Assembly: GCF_022867795.2 (NCBI RefSeq)
Contig: NZ_CP107006.1
Coordinates: 4,650,001-4,714,000, forward strand
Origin: Chitinophaga horti
GTDB lineage: Bacteria > Bacteroidota > Bacteroidia > Chitinophagales > Chitinophagaceae
Length of the DNA: 64,000 nucleotides
Reading direction: 5' to 3'
Part shown: piece after piece, positions 47,230 through 54,724 of the stretch
Numbering within the stretch: position 1 is the stretch's first letter
How the letters are laid out: each line of letters starts with the position of its first letter
Notes under the pieces: generated by a model
What the model was told of the DNA's origin: nothing
The model's database searches: none
Seen by the model: the letters and a program-made list of their open reading frames with translations, nothing else
Made by a program: the position numbers and the translations under genes

Positions 47230-47502
47230 ATGAAGGAAGTAAACTACCAGCGCGTAAGATCCCTACTGCTCAGTAAGGAGCGGCAAGAGTTTGAGCATTT
47301 CAGCCAGATGTTTGAAATTCTTAAGGTATCCAATGTCGCAGTTGACATGAAAGTAAATGGATCTACCTTAAGGCGAAAAACGTTAAATCCAGAATTGCTA
47401 ACCGCAGGAGATTTGGTGAAACTAGCAGCCCTGCTGAATGTTGAGCCTCGTATCCTGCTCGAACTAGCATTGCGTTCAGTGAAGAGAGTCGAGCTTCAGT
47501 AG
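47230..47502 (+). CDS. HTH protein, HipB-like antitoxin/regulator candidate
   Basis: 90 residues. Helical, with an HTH-like second half: 'SNVAVDMKVNGSTLRRKTLN', then 'LTAGDLVKLAALLNVEPRIL', the order seen in XRE-type regulators. It lacks a membrane segment. It is the first gene of a same-strand trio with a HipA N-terminal-domain protein and a HipA-like protein, the arrangement of tripartite HipBST-type systems. The 250-bp gap before the second gene is larger than usual, so separate transcription is possible. Confidence 0.65.
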   Translation: MKEVNYQRVRSLLLSKERQEFEHFSQMFEILKVSNVAVDMKVNGSTLRRKTLNPELLTAGDLVKLAALLNVEPRILLELALRSVKRVELQ

Positions 47503-47759
47503 TCGCCATGGGTCTGCCTTCGTGTGACCCCGTACCTCTATACCAAGCATTACCCTATCACTCAATCCCACTCAGAATCTTTCTCCAAATCTGAGACTTT
47601 CAGACTCAATATTGTTTAAACCCTCCGCTTTTGCAAGAACCTCTCCCTAAATAACGATTTACCTTCGTATTCACACTAATATTAGACGTTCTTTATGGTC
47701 GATATAACGGCCGACTCCAATGGGCAAGCAGACCAATCAAACTAATTGTGCAAACATAC

Positions 47760-48083
47760 ATGCTTATGAGAGAAGCACGGGTATATTACAACCGACACTT
47801 TGCCGGCACCTTAAAAATGCTCAAAGATGGTCATTCACTTTTTCGATACAACTCGGATTACGTGGAAGACAATTCACTACCATCTATTAGTACCAGTCTT
47901 CCGAAAAATAAGATTGAGCACAGGGCATCAACCCTATTCCCTTTTTTTGCAGGGCTTCTTACAGAGGGGGAAATTCGACAAATGCAGGTCCAGGCCCATA
48001 ACTTGGATCCCCATGATGATTTTTCCCTACTCGCTTACACAGCCAGCCTTGATACAATCGGCGCAATAACCTTGAAATTATGA
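47760..48083 (+). CDS. HipA N-terminal domain protein (HipS-like)
   Basis: About 107 residues; starts at ATG 47760 or 47766 rather than the GTG at 47748. 'MREARVYYNRHFAGTLKMLK' (short filament-like beta strands: a V-x-Y-N...A-G-x-L pattern) and 'LFPFFAGLLTEGEIRQMQVQ' match the HipA N-terminal subdomain 1 (couple_hipA), which in canonical HipA is fused to the kinase. It overlaps the HipA-like gene by 4 bp (ATGA), so the two are translationally coupled. In HipBST systems this subunit is the antitoxin. Confidence 0.8.
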   Translation: MLMREARVYYNRHFAGTLKMLKDGHSLFRYNSDYVEDNSLPSISTSLPKNKIEHRASTLFPFFAGLLTEGEIRQMQVQAHNLDPHDDFSLLAYTASLDTIGAITLKL

Positions 48084-49054
48084 TAGAAGCCTGTCCCGGC
48101 TGTTACAAGCCGCAAAAAAGATTTCACTATTGCTCGATTTGCCGACGGGAACTTTTTGACGGCGTAAAAGTTCCTCCCATACTATTTTTCAATCCCCCAA
48201 CTGTAGAAGAAATAAAATGGTTTCACCGCCAGCAAATACGCGTAGCAATGCCCGGCAAGCGGCCTAAATACTCATTAATGCTGGAGGATGACGAACTGGC
48301 ATTAACCAGAGAAAACGTGAAAGGGCTTTTTATAATGAAACTCCCTCCAGTCTCACAGCCGCAAAATTACGACCTTTTATACAACGAACATCTCACAATG
48401 CAGCTCGCACGGGTTTTCGACATTGAAACTGCGCATATCGCAATGTTATACTTTGCGAATCATTCACCGGCGTTGTTAATCAGGCGGTTCGATGTAGAAG
48501 CTGACGGCAATGGACATCTGCAGGAGTCGCTGCTACAGGTAAGCAATGGATTGCTCGATCCCAATACGGTAAGCTATGAAGATATAGGTTTACTGATCAA
48601 GAAATACGTGGCGGCGTACAAACCGGCACTCCAATCTTTTTTTCAACGGGTCATATTCAACCACCTATTTTCAAATAATAACGCTGGCCTAAGTAGTTTT
48701 TCTATAATGCGAACTGCGTATGGAGATTATAAGCTTTCACCAGCCTATAGCCTGCGATGCTCTGAACTTAACACCGCAGATGTCGACGATAAGCCTATCA
48801 GATTATATAATGAGGTCGAAAAAGCTTCCCGACCATCCAGCAGACATCGACCTTTGGACTTTATTATTCTTGCAAAAAAGCTTGGAATCTTAGAAAATCG
48901 CGCAAAAATGATTATCGAATCCATGACGAGTCAAGATGAAGCTGTAGAGATGCTTGTGCGTAAATCTTTCTTGAGCAAAGAATTAAAGAATAAATACCTG
49001 GACCTTTTCCTCAATAGACAAGATGAGCTTAAAAAGGAATTACACAATATATAG
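48080..49054 (+). CDS. HipA-like protein with degenerate catalytic site (probable pseudokinase)
   Basis: 324 residues. The N-terminal CxxC...CxxC (C5, C8, C18, C21) is common in Bacteroidota HipA. 'PGKRPKYSLML' aligns with the GxQxKxSL loop, 'LFIMKLPP' keeps the ATP-binding Lys (K87) and 'NEHLTMQLA' keeps the helix glutamate. The catalytic loop, normally SNGDAHLKNFSL, here reads SNNNAGLSSFSI (198-209): catalytic Asp to N201, and His, Lys and Asn to G203, S205 and S206. The metal-binding Asp of PAYD is S224 (PAYS). The frame is intact, suggesting a retained non-catalytic role or early decay. Confidence 0.85.
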   Translation: MIEACPGCYKPQKRFHYCSICRRELFDGVKVPPILFFNPPTVEEIKWFHRQQIRVAMPGKRPKYSLMLEDDELALTRENVKGLFIMKLPPVSQPQNYDLLYNEHLTMQLARVFDIETAHIAMLYFANHSPALLIRRFDVEADGNGHLQESLLQVSNGLLDPNTVSYEDIGLLIKKYVAAYKPALQSFFQRVIFNHLFSNNNAGLSSFSIMRTAYGDYKLSPAYSLRCSELNTADVDDKPIRLYNEVEKASRPSSRHRPLDFIILAKKLGILENRAKMIIESMTSQDEAVEMLVRKSFLSKELKNKYLDLFLNRQDELKKELHNI

Positions 49055-49373
49055 GCCGGATGCGCGGTGAAATACAGTCTACTGGCAACTGAAATTTTAT
49101 ATGCGCGCGGCCGGTTAGTATCGTGATTAGTGCATACGGTGAACCGAACCCTGTCACCGCGTCGGAACAATAACGTCGTCCTGCTGACTTAAACTGGTCT
49201 GGAAGATTAGTGAGTAAAATTGTATCGGATTGATATGCTACCACCCAAGGACGCGGCGTACAGGCATCTTTCGTATACGGCCCAATCACCGTACCGTGGT
49301 AAGCCGGTTCGGTTTCCTTTTTGCATCCGAGCGTCACCAGTAGAAGGATGGTAAATAGCACACGCTTAATCAT
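49029..49373 (-). CDS. small lipoprotein, possibly frameshifted at its C-terminus
   Basis: About 114 residues from ATG 49373. A lipoprotein signal (MIKRVLFTILLLVTLGC) is followed by KKETEPAYHGTV and 'CTPRPWVVAYQSDTILLTNL', a pattern typical of small Chitinophaga lipoproteins. After 'LPDQFKSAG' (about 49185) the frame looks less protein-like, while another minus-strand frame gives 'GDRVRFTVCTNHD' and 'RAYKISVASRL'. A one-base frameshift is suspected. It overlaps the convergent HipA-like gene by 26 bp. Confidence 0.5.
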   Translation of the reverse strand: MIKRVLFTILLLVTLGCKKETEPAYHGTVIGPYTKDACTPRPWVVAYQSDTILLTNLPDQFKSAGRRYCSDAVTGFGSPYALITILTGRAHIKFQLPVDCISPRIRPIYCVIPF

Positions 49374-49748
49374 AGAAACGATTTTGGCTGTTGTCATCAG
49401 TGCAGGCTGTTACAGGTTAGGCAGCGAAGATATATCAATCTGTATAGTTAGCTATGTTAACGGGCTGTTAACCAGGGTATCGACTTTTGGAGGGAAATCC
49501 CATATTTTATTAACATTGCATGCTCTATTTAGCTCATTTCAATATTTCAACACATTTGACTGCAGCTTAGCCGACGACTACCTCATAGCTGATCGATACG
49601 ACCCGAGTGATTTGATGATCCGCTTCAGGAATAGCTGGAAGACCATACTGGTGATCGCCCCTGATTGTAAAGAGGGCTATAGAGCAACAATTAATGCTAA
49701 AACATATGTTTAAGAAATACAGCTTTCGGTTTGGTACCCGGAAGCCGT

Positions 49749-49766
49749 TACACTGCAAGCAGTGTA
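49749..49766. promoter_or_regulatory. 18-bp palindrome TACACTGC-AA-GCAGTGTA
   Basis: Two 8-base arms complement each other with only two bases between them. That is too tight for a good RNA hairpin and typical of a dimeric regulator's operator. It lies about 330 bp upstream of the hybrid histidine kinase start. Confidence 0.4.
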
Positions 49767-49880
49767 GGCGGGCGCGGCCTGGCTGGCTCTTTCGTAGCGC
49801 TGGCATCACGTCAGTAGAGATTTCGAGGTAAGGGAAGCTAACATGATTAAGCTTCCGCAATAGTTTTCGTATAGGTAACG

Positions 49881-49897
49881 GGGCACTTCGTGTGCCC
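49881..49897. terminator. stem-loop GGGCAC/GTGCCC
   Basis: A 6-bp GC-rich stem with a 5-base TTCGT-type loop is followed by TGTATATAT. It could be a weak terminator, but no gene clearly ends just before it. Confidence 0.35.
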
Positions 49898-50093
49898 TGT
49901 ATATATCCACTAATCGCATTAGATGCTTAACAGCATCATACATAAGCGTCTAATGGCACAACCATTCACGCAGCCACTATTACTGCCCTTTCACAATTCT
50001 TTAACTTATCACCCTCAAATATTATTCTATTTTCGCTTATAGAACCCGTGACCCAACGACCAAAGACAACCTCCAAATAATCTTACAACTGTT

Positions 50094-51773
50094 ATGAAGA
50101 TTTTTAGCCGGCCAGCCGATCTGCCAACCTACAATCGTATCAATATCTTACGAAATATAATCAACGCCGGGACGGACACCCTGCCTTCGGAGCGCGCAAG
50201 AAAAGTAAGGATCGTCAATGCCCTTTCGATGATTACAGCCTTTCTGGCAGCGGTTATTGGAACGATGTTTTATTTCAGCAATGGCCTTAAGGAGATACTT
50301 ACTGGTGCATGGGCTGAAACCTTCGCTTTTACACTAGTCATTATACTGAACAGGTTTAGATTTTACAATGCCGCGAGCATTGGCGTTTTGGTGATACATT
50401 GCCTTGGAGCGCTATACTTCCATGAAATACTTGGTTCACTTATCGATATTTCCCTCATCATTGCGTTTATGTTTGGCATGTGTTTTCTGGTTTACTCGAC
50501 ATCCAGGATGCAGGCTATTGGCGCAGCGATAACACTCTCCACCTATTTCTTACTTCAAGCCGATCTGATACCGCAGATCATTCCTACACTCAATATGCCA
50601 CAAGAGCAGCAACAACTCATTCGTTCGGTGGCAGATCCGGCCTTTATGTTTTTCAACGTACTAGTTTTTGTGGGACTTTTACTGCAATATCGTAAGCTGA
50701 TGAACAGGTTAAATGCATACGTACATCAATTTAGCCATGAACTTCGCAATAACCTTAACTCTCAAACGCTAATTGTTGATAAACTTCAAAGAGAAATCCG
50801 TAAGAATCCATCGCTAAGTCAACTTTTGCCATTGGTGGAGGAATTACAGATATCCACAGACACGATGGCTGAGATATCCAATAATGCACTTAGTATCGGA
50901 GAGATGGAAGCAGGTGATCGACGCACATTACAGGCGGACAAAGTAAACATCAAGCTGGCAATCGGACGCATGATCGCTATCCATCGACTCAAAGCCGAAC
51001 GAAATCAGCTTTCCCTCTCCCTCTCTATCGCCGAGGACTTTCCTAATGAGATCATACTAAACAAGGACGGGCTGAATAAAATCCTCGCGAACCTTATCGT
51101 TAATGCAATTAAATATGCCGATCAGAATACTCAGATCAGCATTGCTGTTACATTGGAGAAAAATGAATCTTTCCGCATAACAGTTACCAATAGCTGCCCG
51201 GATATTCCAAAAGAGGTACTCGCGAAGTTATTTGACCGGTTTTTCACCGCCAAAAACAAAAATGTGGAAGGAAGCGGCCTTGGCCTATATATTGTCCAAG
51301 AGCAAGTAGCGAGGTTAAATGGTACAATAACAGCAATCAGCCAGAACCGGAAAACAAGTTTCGTCGTTGTGCTTCCGTTGAAAACTGCATCATTATTCAA
51401 AGTAGATCTCAGTAATGTTCATGTGGTTGTAGTGGATGATTCGCCAGCCATGGTGAGATACGCTTCGAATGCCCTGGAAGCGTATGGATGTACAGTATCC
51501 ACTGCAAGCGAAGGAGCGCAGCTTTTTGACATGCTGCAGGATCAGGTGAGTTTACCGGATGCAATCCTATTAGACAGGCACTTACAGGATGTAAGTGGCA
51601 TAAAAATCCTAAAATCGATAAAATCCAACCCGCGACTAAAATCAATTCCTGTAATCATCTACACCGGTGACAACGCAGACCAACAGGCCTTAATCGACGC
51701 CGGCGCTTCCGCTGTACAGCTCAAACCTTCAGAGCCGCGTGCATTGGCCGAGCTGATCGGGCAACTAATTTAA
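50094..51773 (+). CDS. membrane hybrid histidine kinase with C-terminal receiver domain
   Basis: 559 residues. Six hydrophobic helices lie at about 43-200 (for example ALSMITAFLAAVIGTMFYF and FMFFNVLVFVGLLLQY). HisKA follows with phospho-acceptor H215 (FSHELRNN), then HATPase_c at about 320-425 (ILANLIVNAIKYA, EGSGLGLYIVQEQVARL), and a receiver domain at about 438-559 with acidic 'VVVVDDSPAM', phospho-acceptor Asp in 'AILLDRHL' and Lys in 'QLKPSEPRAL'. No DNA-binding output is attached. It faces the terpene synthase across a shared terminator; a link between them is unproven. Confidence 0.93.
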   Translation: MKIFSRPADLPTYNRINILRNIINAGTDTLPSERARKVRIVNALSMITAFLAAVIGTMFYFSNGLKEILTGAWAETFAFTLVIILNRFRFYNAASIGVLVIHCLGALYFHEILGSLIDISLIIAFMFGMCFLVYSTSRMQAIGAAITLSTYFLLQADLIPQIIPTLNMPQEQQQLIRSVADPAFMFFNVLVFVGLLLQYRKLMNRLNAYVHQFSHELRNNLNSQTLIVDKLQREIRKNPSLSQLLPLVEELQISTDTMAEISNNALSIGEMEAGDRRTLQADKVNIKLAIGRMIAIHRLKAERNQLSLSLSIAEDFPNEIILNKDGLNKILANLIVNAIKYADQNTQISIAVTLEKNESFRITVTNSCPDIPKEVLAKLFDRFFTAKNKNVEGSGLGLYIVQEQVARLNGTITAISQNRKTSFVVVLPLKTASLFKVDLSNVHVVVVDDSPAMVRYASNALEAYGCTVSTASEGAQLFDMLQDQVSLPDAILLDRHLQDVSGIKILKSIKSNPRLKSIPVIIYTGDNADQQALIDAGASAVQLKPSEPRALAELIGQLI

Positions 51774-51792
51774 TACAATCAACTATCTGATA

Positions 51793-51818
51793 GGCGGATG
51801 CGGGATACCACATCCGCC
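51793..51818. terminator. terminator between convergent kinase and terpene synthase genes
   Basis: GGCGGATG-N10-CATCCGCC (8-bp stem) is followed on the plus strand by CATATTTTAAT. It lies 19 bp after the kinase stop and 7 bp before the convergent gene's stop. Confidence 0.7.
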
Positions 51819-51824
51819 CATATT

Positions 51825-52799
51825 TTAATGTACGGCTTCCTGCATCGACGTAGCAGCATGGCCTCCAGCCGTATACCGGTCGGTAAAGTACAAGGTCCAA
51901 TCAAGATAGCCGGGAATCATTGACACCAGATTTTCAACGTAATTTTGTACGACCGGGTTATATCCCTGGAAGTCAGGAAGGTTATTACTCAATTCAATTA
52001 ACCTTTCTACATCCTTATCATGCATGTTCAGCACCCGCTCACTGGCCTGCTGGGCACTACAGCCCTCAAAATGCTCAATGATCAGGATTGAATTTAGCAC
52101 ATCCCCGCATTCTCTTTCTTCCGCTACCGAGAACATATCATTGCAAAATATTAAAACCCTGCACACCAGAAGCTCAATTTCTTTTATGACCTCATGGCCA
52201 GTAAGAAAGTTAGGTAGCAGTCTGGCTGTTATCGCTTCTGCCAAATTGCTCATGATGTCAACATTGACAGACCGCATGCGCACATCCATATACCGCTCGA
52301 AAGTCGGATAGATTCTATTATTGCGGTAGTAAGTCTCATCTGCAAGCCCGGAGAAATATAAACTCAGGTTCTTACAAAAACGTTCTTCAAGCCACTGCTG
52401 TCCTGCGATCACGAGCAGGCGTTCACGCATTACTGGCAGTACGCTAAATAACGGATGGTCTACTCCGGGAATTTTTCCCAAAAGAATAGGGATGGCCGTA
52501 TCGCGAATGTTAAAGATGGTCTCCGGGTTACTTCGCTCAAACTTGTCGTCAATGGCAAATGCCCATGTAAATACAGTACAAATAGCCTCAAGGTGAACCG
52601 GATCACCGCTGGGAAACAGGCAACCCGCACAATATCCGATGTGCGTTCGCTCATATTTTTCGACAGCAGCCTCCGGCAAAAACGGATACAAACTGCGAAT
52701 CATTTGAGGCATAGCAGCGTCGATTTGAGCTGCATTCGGGTTTCTACGCGCAGGCAAGTCATAACGCACCTGCTCGAGTGGGTCAAAAGACGAAATCAT
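51825..52799 (-). CDS. class I terpene synthase (bacterial sesqui/diterpene cyclase type)
   Basis: 324 residues, the usual bacterial size. The metal-binding motif is D84-D85-x2-E88 (FAIDDKFE). The pyrophosphate-sensor Arg is R174, exactly 46 residues before the NSE triad N220-D221-x2-S224-x3-E228 (NDMFSVAEE). A C-terminal RY pair occurs in 'YFTDRYTAGG'. All catalytic residues are present, so the enzyme is probably active and cyclises farnesyl or geranylgeranyl diphosphate. The product cannot be read from sequence. No P450 or prenyltransferase is adjacent. Chitinophaga species are known to encode such cyclases. Confidence 0.92.
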   Translation of the reverse strand: MISSFDPLEQVRYDLPARRNPNAAQIDAAMPQMIRSLYPFLPEAAVEKYERTHIGYCAGCLFPSGDPVHLEAICTVFTWAFAIDDKFERSNPETIFNIRDTAIPILLGKIPGVDHPLFSVLPVMRERLLVIAGQQWLEERFCKNLSLYFSGLADETYYRNNRIYPTFERYMDVRMRSVNVDIMSNLAEAITARLLPNFLTGHEVIKEIELLVCRVLIFCNDMFSVAEERECGDVLNSILIIEHFEGCSAQQASERVLNMHDKDVERLIELSNNLPDFQGYNPVVQNYVENLVSMIPGYLDWTLYFTDRYTAGGHAATSMQEAVH

Positions 52800-53185
52800 G
52801 TGATACTTTTTTAGATTATAGAATAGAGATTGCTCGACAATTACAGGTAATTGAAATATTCACAGCTCTACAGCTCCCGCATTAGCACTAATAATTAGGG
52901 ATATGGAATACAGTTTCACGACAACAGCCCACTGAAAAAGCTGTACTGGAAATTTACGTTTAAACAGTGCATATTTCTTCGCTGCGCCTGGATTATTAAA
53001 AAAAGTAACACCTCCAAGATCAAGCATACCGGCTACTGTAAAGGCTTTTAAAAAGCAACAAATAAGGACAAGCCTTATTATGAATCGAGTAGATATAAGG
53101 CAAATGATTAATCTAAAAACTTCTGAGCGATTATCGCAGTTGGCTCCTGAAAGCATTTTTTTAGTTCTACTACAAGTTGATATAA
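52800..53185. other. 386-bp region between terpene synthase and conjugation operon
   Basis: No convincing gene; one 98-codon minus-strand frame (52860-53156) has no family resemblance. It should contain the terpene synthase promoter near 52800-52860. Confidence 0.4.
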
Positions 53186-53214
53186 ATGAAAATGGCCCGG
53201 CAATGCCAGGCCAT
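53186..53214 (-). terminator. terminator closing the conjugation operon
   Basis: On the minus strand ATGGCCTGGC-ATT-GCCGGGCCAT is followed by TTTTCATTT. The 10-bp stem with one G-T pair and a T-run starts 22 bp after the stop of the lipoprotein gene at 53236. Confidence 0.85.
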
Positions 53215-53235
53215 CAATAAACAGCGCTTAAACCT

Positions 53236-53763
53236 TCACTGTTCAACTACCAAATATTGGATATGAGGTGCTGACGGTCCCAGCGCCGAAACAACCCAGC
53301 TAAAACTGGTATTGATTTCCATCATCACACCATTCAGGATCAAATTAGTAGATGTCCCGCCAGCGCCAGGCGACTTACATCCCAGTGACCAGACCTCGGC
53401 CGTATACGTCCGCCAAATGCTTCCCTCGAGCCTTCGGACCAGCAGACGGGAAGTAAATATTGAATTTCCTAATTCGCCAGGTATCGCCGCATATCTGACC
53501 TCCATGCTACCTGAATCAGGTATAATGCTGGTGCCGTCTGCGAGTATCACCTTAACTACCTTAAATTGGTACACACCTGCCGATACGGCCATCAGATCCT
53601 CCCAGGACCCGATACAGCGACTTAATGTGCCGAAAACCTTAGGTTTTACGGGCCTTATCATATTGAACGCGCCAGTTTGATTCTCCGCCGTCCCATCAAA
53701 GTCCTGTTTACATCCTAAAAACAATACGGTTATAAAACCAATAACTACCACTCCAACTCTCAT
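53236..53763 (-). CDS. lipoprotein of unknown function, last gene of the tra operon
   Basis: About 175 residues from ATG 53763 (a GTG precedes it). The signal peptide MRVGVVVIGFITVLFLGC gives a lipidated Cys. The body is beta-rich ('MEVRYAAIPGELGNSIFTSR', 'IWRTYTAEVWSLGCK'). Its start overlaps the stop of the upstream wHTH gene (TGATG), so it is coupled to that gene. No family is recognised. Surface-exclusion or VirB7-like roles are possible for a conjugation-operon lipoprotein but are not shown. Confidence 0.6.
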   Translation of the reverse strand: MRVGVVVIGFITVLFLGCKQDFDGTAENQTGAFNMIRPVKPKVFGTLSRCIGSWEDLMAVSAGVYQFKVVKVILADGTSIIPDSGSMEVRYAAIPGELGNSIFTSRLLVRRLEGSIWRTYTAEVWSLGCKSPGAGGTSTNLILNGVMMEINTSFSWVVSALGPSAPHIQYLVVEQ

Positions 53764-54077
53764 CACACCTCCGTTACCATATCCTTATTCACTTCAAAAT
53801 TGATAAAAAAACCAGAACCCAACCTGGGATGATAAGAAGCAAAATATTCGACGTAGCCAAATTCCTGAAGCTCTTTCAGGTATTTATGATACGTGGCAAT
53901 ACTTCTGATTTTAGTCACCTGCATCAACGTCCGGCGCGACATCATCAATACGCCGGCAGTGCCGCGGTATTGCCACTTGTTCAATATTGCCAGCATCATC
54001 ACTAGGTGATAAACTCCAATTCGCTGATCTTTCGCCAGCTTACCTAAAAAATTACCTATTTTTTCACAACGCTCCAT
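53763..54077 (-). CDS. winged-helix-like small protein (regulator candidate)
   Basis: About 104 residues from ATG 54077; the frame is open further upstream but would overlap the preceding HTH gene. 'LVMMLAILNKWQYRG', 'MMSRRTLMQVTKIRSIATYH' and 'KYLKELQEFGYVEYF' form helix-helix-recognition helix-wing. It is a paralogue of the protein at 54409-54699: both keep 'S..(I/V)M..(A/T)KI.S..TYHK' and 'GY(I/V).Y'. Probably DNA-binding and part of the regulation of the element. Confidence 0.65.
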   Translation of the reverse strand: MERCEKIGNFLGKLAKDQRIGVYHLVMMLAILNKWQYRGTAGVLMMSRRTLMQVTKIRSIATYHKYLKELQEFGYVEYFASYHPRLGSGFFINFEVNKDMVTEV

Positions 54078-54087
54078 ACTACTTCCA

Positions 54088-54360
54088 TTAGGGTTTAAAT
54101 TTTTTAATATCCGCAGGATCATAGTAATACGTGCCTTTGATCTTTTTTGCCTTCAGGATGCCGTGTATCCTGTAGGACTGCAGCGTACTTGCCGAAATAT
54201 CGAGCAAGGCGCGTACCTCCCGGCTCCGTATTGTTTTTGCGCCACTCACTGAGCTTGCCTTGCCGACTATGCGCCCGATCAATAACTCCATTTCCTGCAG
54301 CAATTCAACCTTGAATTGCACAAGATCTCTCCTGGTCAACGCCTCCGTGCTCATCTCCAT
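54088..54360 (-). CDS. helix-turn-helix (HTH_17/excisionase-like) protein
   Basis: About 90 residues from ATG 54360, placed by a GGGAGG Shine-Dalgarno five bases upstream; a GTG nine codons earlier is less likely. The C-terminal half reads 'TIRSREVRALLDISASTLQS' and 'YRIHGILKAKKIKGTYYYDP', the MerR/excisionase-type winged HTH with the 'G.....G..Y....D' ending common in Bacteroidota mobile-element regulators. The N-terminal helix is a probable coiled dimeriser. Likely control of excision or transfer. Confidence 0.8.
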   Translation of the reverse strand: MEMSTEALTRRDLVQFKVELLQEMELLIGRIVGKASSVSGAKTIRSREVRALLDISASTLQSYRIHGILKAKKIKGTYYYDPADIKKFKP

Positions 54361-54408
54361 AACAACCTCCCACACTATTTCTCTCACCTACCTTAACTCA
54401 ACTTACGC

Positions 54409-54699
54409 TCAACTGATCCGGAAAAATATCTTACTGGCCTGGTTCTTTTTAAAACTTGGTTGGTAAATGATATAACCGTAACTGCTTAAATCCCGGACAC
54501 ATTTATGATACGTATTGGCAGCGGAAATCTTTGCCAGCGCCATAATTTCGTAGCTGTATGCTGACATCGGATTTATACATTCATGCATCTGCCAAAACCT
54601 AAATAGGGCGGCAAAAACCCCGATGTGGGTTATACTAATGCGGGGATCAGTTGCCGTTGCTACAAAAAAATCATCCAGACATTTGCAACTTCCTATCAT
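54409..54699 (-). CDS. winged-helix-like small protein (regulator candidate)
   Basis: 96 residues. A textbook Shine-Dalgarno (AGGAGG, six bases before ATG 54699) fixes the start. It reads 'ISITHIGVFAALFRFWQ', 'EIMALAKISAANTYHKCVRD' and 'LSSYGYIIYQPSFKKNQASK', matching the paralogue at 53763-54077. A regulatory or replication role is inferred from similarity to small helix-turn-helix proteins of Bacteroidota conjugative elements. Confidence 0.65.
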   Translation of the reverse strand: MIGSCKCLDDFFVATATDPRISITHIGVFAALFRFWQMHECINPMSAYSYEIMALAKISAANTYHKCVRDLSSYGYIIYQPSFKKNQASKIFFRIS

Positions 54700-54724
54700 A
54701 TTACCTCCTGTTATCTATTTTCCG

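Larger units (their letters stand above)
49374..50093. other. 720-bp region without convincing genes, upstream of the hybrid kinase
   Basis: Short open frames on both strands lack family resemblance. It contains a near-perfect 18-bp palindrome at 49749-49766 and a GC stem-loop GGGCAC-N5-GTGCCC at 49881-49897. The AT-rich 3' part should hold the kinase promoter. Confidence 0.45.

Noticed and set aside
49321..49860. 130-codon plus-strand and 97-codon minus-strand overlapping frames
   Set aside because: They conflict with each other and with the lipoprotein gene, and neither looks like a protein family.
52860..53156. 98-codon minus-strand frame upstream of the terpene synthase
   Set aside because: No recognisable domain and irregular composition; it lies beyond the operon terminator. 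Could be real but unsupported.
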